A stretch of 64,000 bases of DNA from positions 14,570,001 to 14,634,000 of the forward strand of contig OZ316892.1 of assembly GCA_973895155.1 (NCBI GenBank), given 5' to 3'. The notes under the pieces were generated by a model that was not told the origin of the DNA, searched no databases, and was given only the letters and a program-made list of their open reading frames with translations. This document shows, one piece after another, positions 59,560 to 64,000 of this stretch (its first letter is position 1; every line of letters begins with the position of its first letter). This stretch comes from Marsupella aquatica. Its lineage: Eukaryota; Marchantiophyta. The position numbers and the translations under genes are program-made.

Positions 59560-61204
59560 GGAAGACTGGGGGAATGGAGAAGATAAATGAAGATCCGCCC
59601 CAGTTCTGTCGAGACATCGTCGAGAGCTCCGAACCACCAGATTTTCCTTGGTTTCTAGTTTGTATGGGGAAGTTCTTTATCCAAAAGAGTAGATAAGGCG
59701 GCTTAATGTGGCCTATATTTAACTTCAGTCCCCGAAACTTGTAACCGCCAAAATCAAGTTCAAATTGTTGTCTCGAGCTATACTGAAATGTTTCCTTCGA
59801 TCTACTCCTCTGCTGAATTGAATCTGAAGGAATCAATGTTGTACTTTCTCTCGGTGCGAGTTCACTTTATCAACCTTCCAAATTTGAAATCGTAGCAGCC
59901 CCTGTAGTCGACTGGTTTGATTCTCTGATTTGACAGTGAGAGTGATTCCTTAGCAGCCAAATCTGACTACATGCACTAAACCTGAGGTGTAATGTTTGCT
60001 GTGGGGCCCTTCATGGTCAAGAGCACCGTCGCTACCATACACTTGTTTCAAAAGGAGTCGTTATGACAGTTTCCAAACCTGAAGCATCGGCTCAAGTGTC
60101 CCTGTGCCTACTGTAGTGTGGTTTAGGTGTCAACTCTTTTGGGATTTGCAGGTTGCAGCATATTAGCTGGCTCCGTTCTTGCGAAGGGGAATTTTTCGCA
60201 CGGCCTTGTGCTCTGTTGTTTCACTTTCGGGCTGCGTGGCTGTCCGCCTGGGCTTCTGCTCCTCAAGGCTTTGGGAGTTTGCTTTTGTGTAATAAAAATG
60301 ATGTTTGATGGTGTGTTTTAAAAGCATTTTTATTGACTGGGAAAAGGGAATAACAGGACTACCGTAGTCCCACCACAAAGGGAAAGGACCAAATGTCCCT
60401 CAAATTCCAAGACCCATCCAAAAAGTGTATAGATAGTAAGAGATCCACACATGCTGGGAATTCCATGAGCACATAGATGATAAATGATAGTGGTATTATA
60501 AATACTTGGGTTTGTCTTCCTCCAGGGGCCCATCAAGTGTTTCGTTGCAATTGTACTTCATTGACCTGGTTTTGCCTTGCAGTCAGTTGCATGCTGCTGT
60601 TTGTCTAGGGCAGGATTTCCCGCCCTCTTCCGTTCAAAAGAAACAACATAGAAATAGAGCAGTGATTATTGGTTTTACTTCCTGTCAGTAGGCACCTAAG
60701 ATCACATGAGTGCCCCATTAGATTTGCTTATGAAAGATAAGATTCACGATCAGTCAGTCAGTTTGACTTGGGTACCTCAATTGAAGACGATTACTCTGCT
60801 ATTAACCAGAAGCTCGTTGATTCAATTACACCAGTACTGCATCTCCTTACAGTCACTCCACTCCGGTTCTTCATTATTGCAGCTGGGAAGAAACGGCCTA
60901 GGATCCTCGTTGATGAACCCACAAAATAGTGAAGTCAAGTTGTTCATTAATAAGCCTCGTGCATTGCTTCCTGGGCCTAACGCTCCCGCTGTCCCAGACT
61001 CACACCGTCTCCTCTCGCGGATTTTTTGGTGAGTGACCAGGGGTGCTTTGTGTACTCCCAATTTGGGTGTGATTTTGTTTAAAAGAATTCGTATGCCTCC
61101 TCACTGCCAAGATCTCCCACTGAGCTAGGCCCACATTTTTTGACAGTAACATTCGCTAGAAAAACTTCTACTGTTATACGAGTCATGCAGGCTCTGGGTA
61201 GCGG
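59560..61204. other. unassigned stretch, possibly transcribed
   Basis: There are few repeats and several exon-like open segments on the plus strand (60127-60321, 60706-61032), but none has a known motif and no consistent gene model can be joined. Confidence 0.35.
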
Positions 61205-61490
61205 GAATCTTTCTGGCTAAGGAGTGAAACCACACCTGCCCATATACAAGTCACATTCCCTCCTTCACTACTCGTATGTAGTGAGAATCTTTCTGACTAA
61301 GGAGTGAAACCACACCTGCCCATATAAAAGTCTCATTCCCTCCTTCACTACTCTCATTTGTGTCCTCTGATGAAGGGTGTCTCACCATAAAAGGTGGAGG
61401 ACTTACCAGGAAAAGGTGGAGCACTCACCACCTTTTGTGGAGCTCAAGCCCATTCTTGAACACTTTACAATGAGAGCTTGAGGTAACCCC
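61205..61490. repeat. 80-bp tandem duplication plus repeat family R2
   Basis: The unit GAATCTTTCTG-CTAAGGAGTG starts at 61205 and 61285. It is followed at 61378-61490 by CACCATAAAAGGTGGA, CACCTTTTGTGGAGCTCAA and ATGAGAGCT blocks, which match the reverse complement of 22680-22815. The two sites are therefore inverse copies of one dispersed family. Confidence 0.6.
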
Positions 61491-62447
61491 TAACTTTGAA
61501 AGGTGCTTTTGTGGGTTAATTGCAATAATGTGCCTTGATATTAGCTGTCGTCCTTAATAATTTGAATCAGGTTCTCATAAAAGTCCTCGTCACCTCCTTC
61601 AAGTAGAGAAGCAAAAGTATATGGGTTGGACTCGTTGAGAATCTTCAAAAACATTTTTGAATTTCGTGGTGGGTTGTAAGGTCAACTCTGAACCCACTTT
61701 TGTTTTCATATATATTTTGGAGAACAAGACAAATAAGAGCTTCAAGTATTGAAGGGGATGCTTTAGATCTCATTCCAAAATGCTTGTGATGATTCTGAAT
61801 GGAACTTTATTGGCTGGCATATGCACTCCTTTATAGAAAAGCCGTGTGTCTGTGAGTGGGGTGAGGTGGGGAATAGGATCAGAACCTCAAGGTCATACTA
61901 CTTTTTCTTTTGAAAACCCTTGAAACATGGAAAACATGGATGGAAAACCTTGGCTGAAAATTCTTCGGGTCAAATATGTGATACAAAACAGTTTTTGAAA
62001 AGCTCTGTAAAAGTTAAGTTGGAGAAAGTAATGTTTCAAAACAATAAACAAATAATAAAAGTAAGTTGCATTGGAGTTATCTACGACTATAATACCCCAT
62101 CCAGCCAAAAAGGTGGGATTGCCTGGCGCTTACAAAATGATAAAAAAGCGGGAAAATTTTATCTTGACCTTCCATCAAAAAGTTTTTTCTTTACACGCTA
62201 TCTAAAATAAATTCCTGCCAAGCTGCCCACTAGTCTGCATGCACCCGCCTGAGATTAAAAATTGGAAAACAAATCTTTGAGAATTTTGAAAAACTTTGAA
62301 ATAAAAATAAAATTTGATCTCTCTAATATTTAAAACTAAAAACAACCATATTTTTCCTGTGACTCGGTTGTGTTTAGATTTTATGATGCGACCATTCTCT
62401 TGCATCTTCAATTTCTATGTGCAATGCACAGGTCATTGAACACAATT
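61491..62447. other. gene-free stretch
   Basis: AT-rich sequence. The frames at 61920-62210 (+) and 62202-62411 (-) are lysine/phenylalanine-rich and look incidental. Confidence 0.4.
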
Positions 62448-64000
62448 AGTCACGGAACTCAACTACCTTAACATTTAACTCTGGCGTCGCTGACTCCGAC
62501 GTCGAGCTCCCCTATGGTCCAGGCCCGGAATGACCATCCAAGGAAGACTGAGGATGGGGAGAGTCGCAGAACTCGACTACCTTAACACTTAGATCCAGCG
62601 TCGCTGACTTCAACGCCGAGCTCCCTTATGGTCCAGCCTCGGATAGGCCATCCGGGGAGGACTTAGCATTGGGAGACTTGTGGGCAATGAGACATGGCAC
62701 GAGCGAAGGCAAGGAGCCAAGCTGGTGACACACACTAAGGACTTAGGCTAGTTGAGAGCTGGTCGGGTCAAGGAGAAAGGGGCCGGACTCAAGGTCGACC
62801 ATCCGGGCTCCGGATGGACTTTGAGTTCCAAAGGTTTGAGTGTGAGCTCCTCTTGGGCCCAAGGCCAATGAAGTTGGCGCCATGGGCAACGGACGCTTGG
62901 GGCATGAGTTAGGCCCGATCCGGGTTTGGCCGATCGGGGACCCCGAGCAGCGATGAGACCTGAGGCCCAGGCATGAGCACCGGGTCGGCCCGATCACAAC
63001 GGGCTAAGGCACTCCGCTTGCGGACGCCTAACAAGAAAGTTATGGGCGTTGCCAGTTGGTGGCGCGCCCACTATGCATGATAGGATCCGGGTTGGAGGCC
63101 AAATGTTTAGGGACCAAGGTTGGTCCGGGGGTGACAGGTCTCCATAAGCATATATGAGGGGAGTGGTGTCTCCCTGGGGACCAAGGGCGAGCCGAAGTCG
63201 TGAGCCACCGCGGTCGCGACACTAAGGGAAAACGTCAAACGGAAACGACGATATCTTCCCAATGAGAAGTCTGTTGGAGGACTTCTTGGGTGCGTTGGAA
63301 AGATCTCCAGGAGAGCTACGACCTTCTGAGTTCAGCTGGGTTTGGGGGAGCCATGGGTTCTCAAGGTTTGCGGGTGTTAGCTCGCCCGCTTGCCAAATCC
63401 TGCCGAACAGCAGCCAAGCCACGTTCAGTCTCCCAAGGGAGCTTGCGTTGGGGAGGCAAGGCTAAGTAGGCGTGGAGGTTGAGTTCCAAGGGTGCTTGGC
63501 CCCTAGACCATCAGTGGGGCAAGAACCGGGAGTTGGTTGCTAGAGTCAGGGCCATTCTGGTCCCGGTGTGTTGGGACAAGCTTTAGGACAAGCTACGCTA
63601 TTTGGGCCATGAGCATGTCCTGGGGTCAGGGCGGTCAGTTGGTAATGGATAGGTACAAGGGGGAACCCGGGCCGCGCCCAAGGAAGGAGTTGTTCTGGAC
63701 GAACAGTGGGCGTGGGTTCTGGTTCCGGCTTATGGCATCGGGAGGACCTATCATTGACCTATTTACCAATGTCTGTTGAGCTTGAGTTAGGATGCTAGAC
63801 TTGGCGAGTTCTAGATCCTGAAGGGTTACTTACCGAGGTGCTTGGTTGCTTGTGCAGAGAGTGAGGACCGTTGAGTAACGGTCGTGTTTCAGAGCAAGTG
63901 CGGCTTCGTATGGGAGGGGCCGTTGGCGGTGCAAGGGGCACTAGGTTGCTTGCTTGAAGTATTCCGTGGAGGCGTTTGGGCACCAGGGGCACTTGGGCGT
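62448..64000. mobile_element. GC-rich, LTR-retrotransposon-like sequence cut by the window end
   Basis: Base composition rises sharply compared with the AT-rich DNA to the left. A 114-bp unit (ACTC-ACTACCTTAACA, GCGTCGCTGACT, GAGCTCCC-TATGGTCCAG) is tandemly repeated from about 62448 and 62562. At about 63058, TGGTGGCGCGCCCACTATG resembles the primer-binding zone that follows the 5' LTR in plant Ty3-type elements. No gag frame is readable, so this may be decayed or only LTR plus leader. Confidence 0.35.

Overview
This is nuclear DNA from a green plant, most likely a land plant. Genes are split by short introns with GT..AG borders and are separated by long, AT-rich, repeat-laden gaps. One tRNA gene lacks an encoded CCA. 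The protein set is plant-specific: a plastid chlorophyll enzyme (CHLM), an alkaline/neutral invertase of the plant/cyanobacterial GH100 family, a TWISTED DWARF1-type FKBP, and a LONGIFOLIA/TRM protein. Gene spacing (about one per 10 kb) and gene style would fit a seedless plant such as a bryophyte, but I cannot fix the species from the sequence.

Layout. 1-11.2 kb has no recognisable gene; it holds tandem repeats, a SINE-like copy, a 564-bp foldback (MULE-like) element and a 307-bp MITE. MCM10 (+, 13 exons, 11296-15970) faces an alkaline/neutral invertase (-, 6 exons, 17854-21191), with a possible tiny two-exon gene between them. 21.2-26.3 kb holds a SINE with a 24-bp target duplication, LTR-like debris and tRNA-Ala(CGC). 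CHLM (+, intronless, 26317-27324) faces an FKBP42/TWD1 homologue (-, 6 exons, 29236-31885). After 5 kb of repeats comes a LONGIFOLIA/TRM gene (-, 4 exons, 36858-41971) whose upstream flank is a nested tandem repeat. 42.5-64 kb is essentially gene-poor: a 271-bp tandem array, several dispersed repeat families, a second copy of the MITE, a SINE copy, a 976-bp long-TIR DNA element with 8-bp target duplications, one possible small gene, and a GC-rich, LTR-retrotransposon-like end.

The genes do not form a pathway or operon. MCM10 serves DNA replication, the invertase splits sucrose in an organelle, CHLM makes chlorophyll, FKBP42 is a membrane-anchored co-chaperone for auxin transporters, and LONGIFOLIA/TRM shapes cells through microtubules. 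All exon borders were chosen by hand from splice signals, reading-frame continuity and family motifs. In every main gene the exon lengths sum to an exact multiple of three.

I found no sign of an unknown multi-gene system. The most distinctive content is the collection of non-autonomous transposable elements with readable target-site duplications, plus some oddities inside the genes: a tandem duplication in the CHLM leader, a stop codon overlapping a splice donor in the LONGIFOLIA gene, and a phospho-motif repeat at its N terminus.
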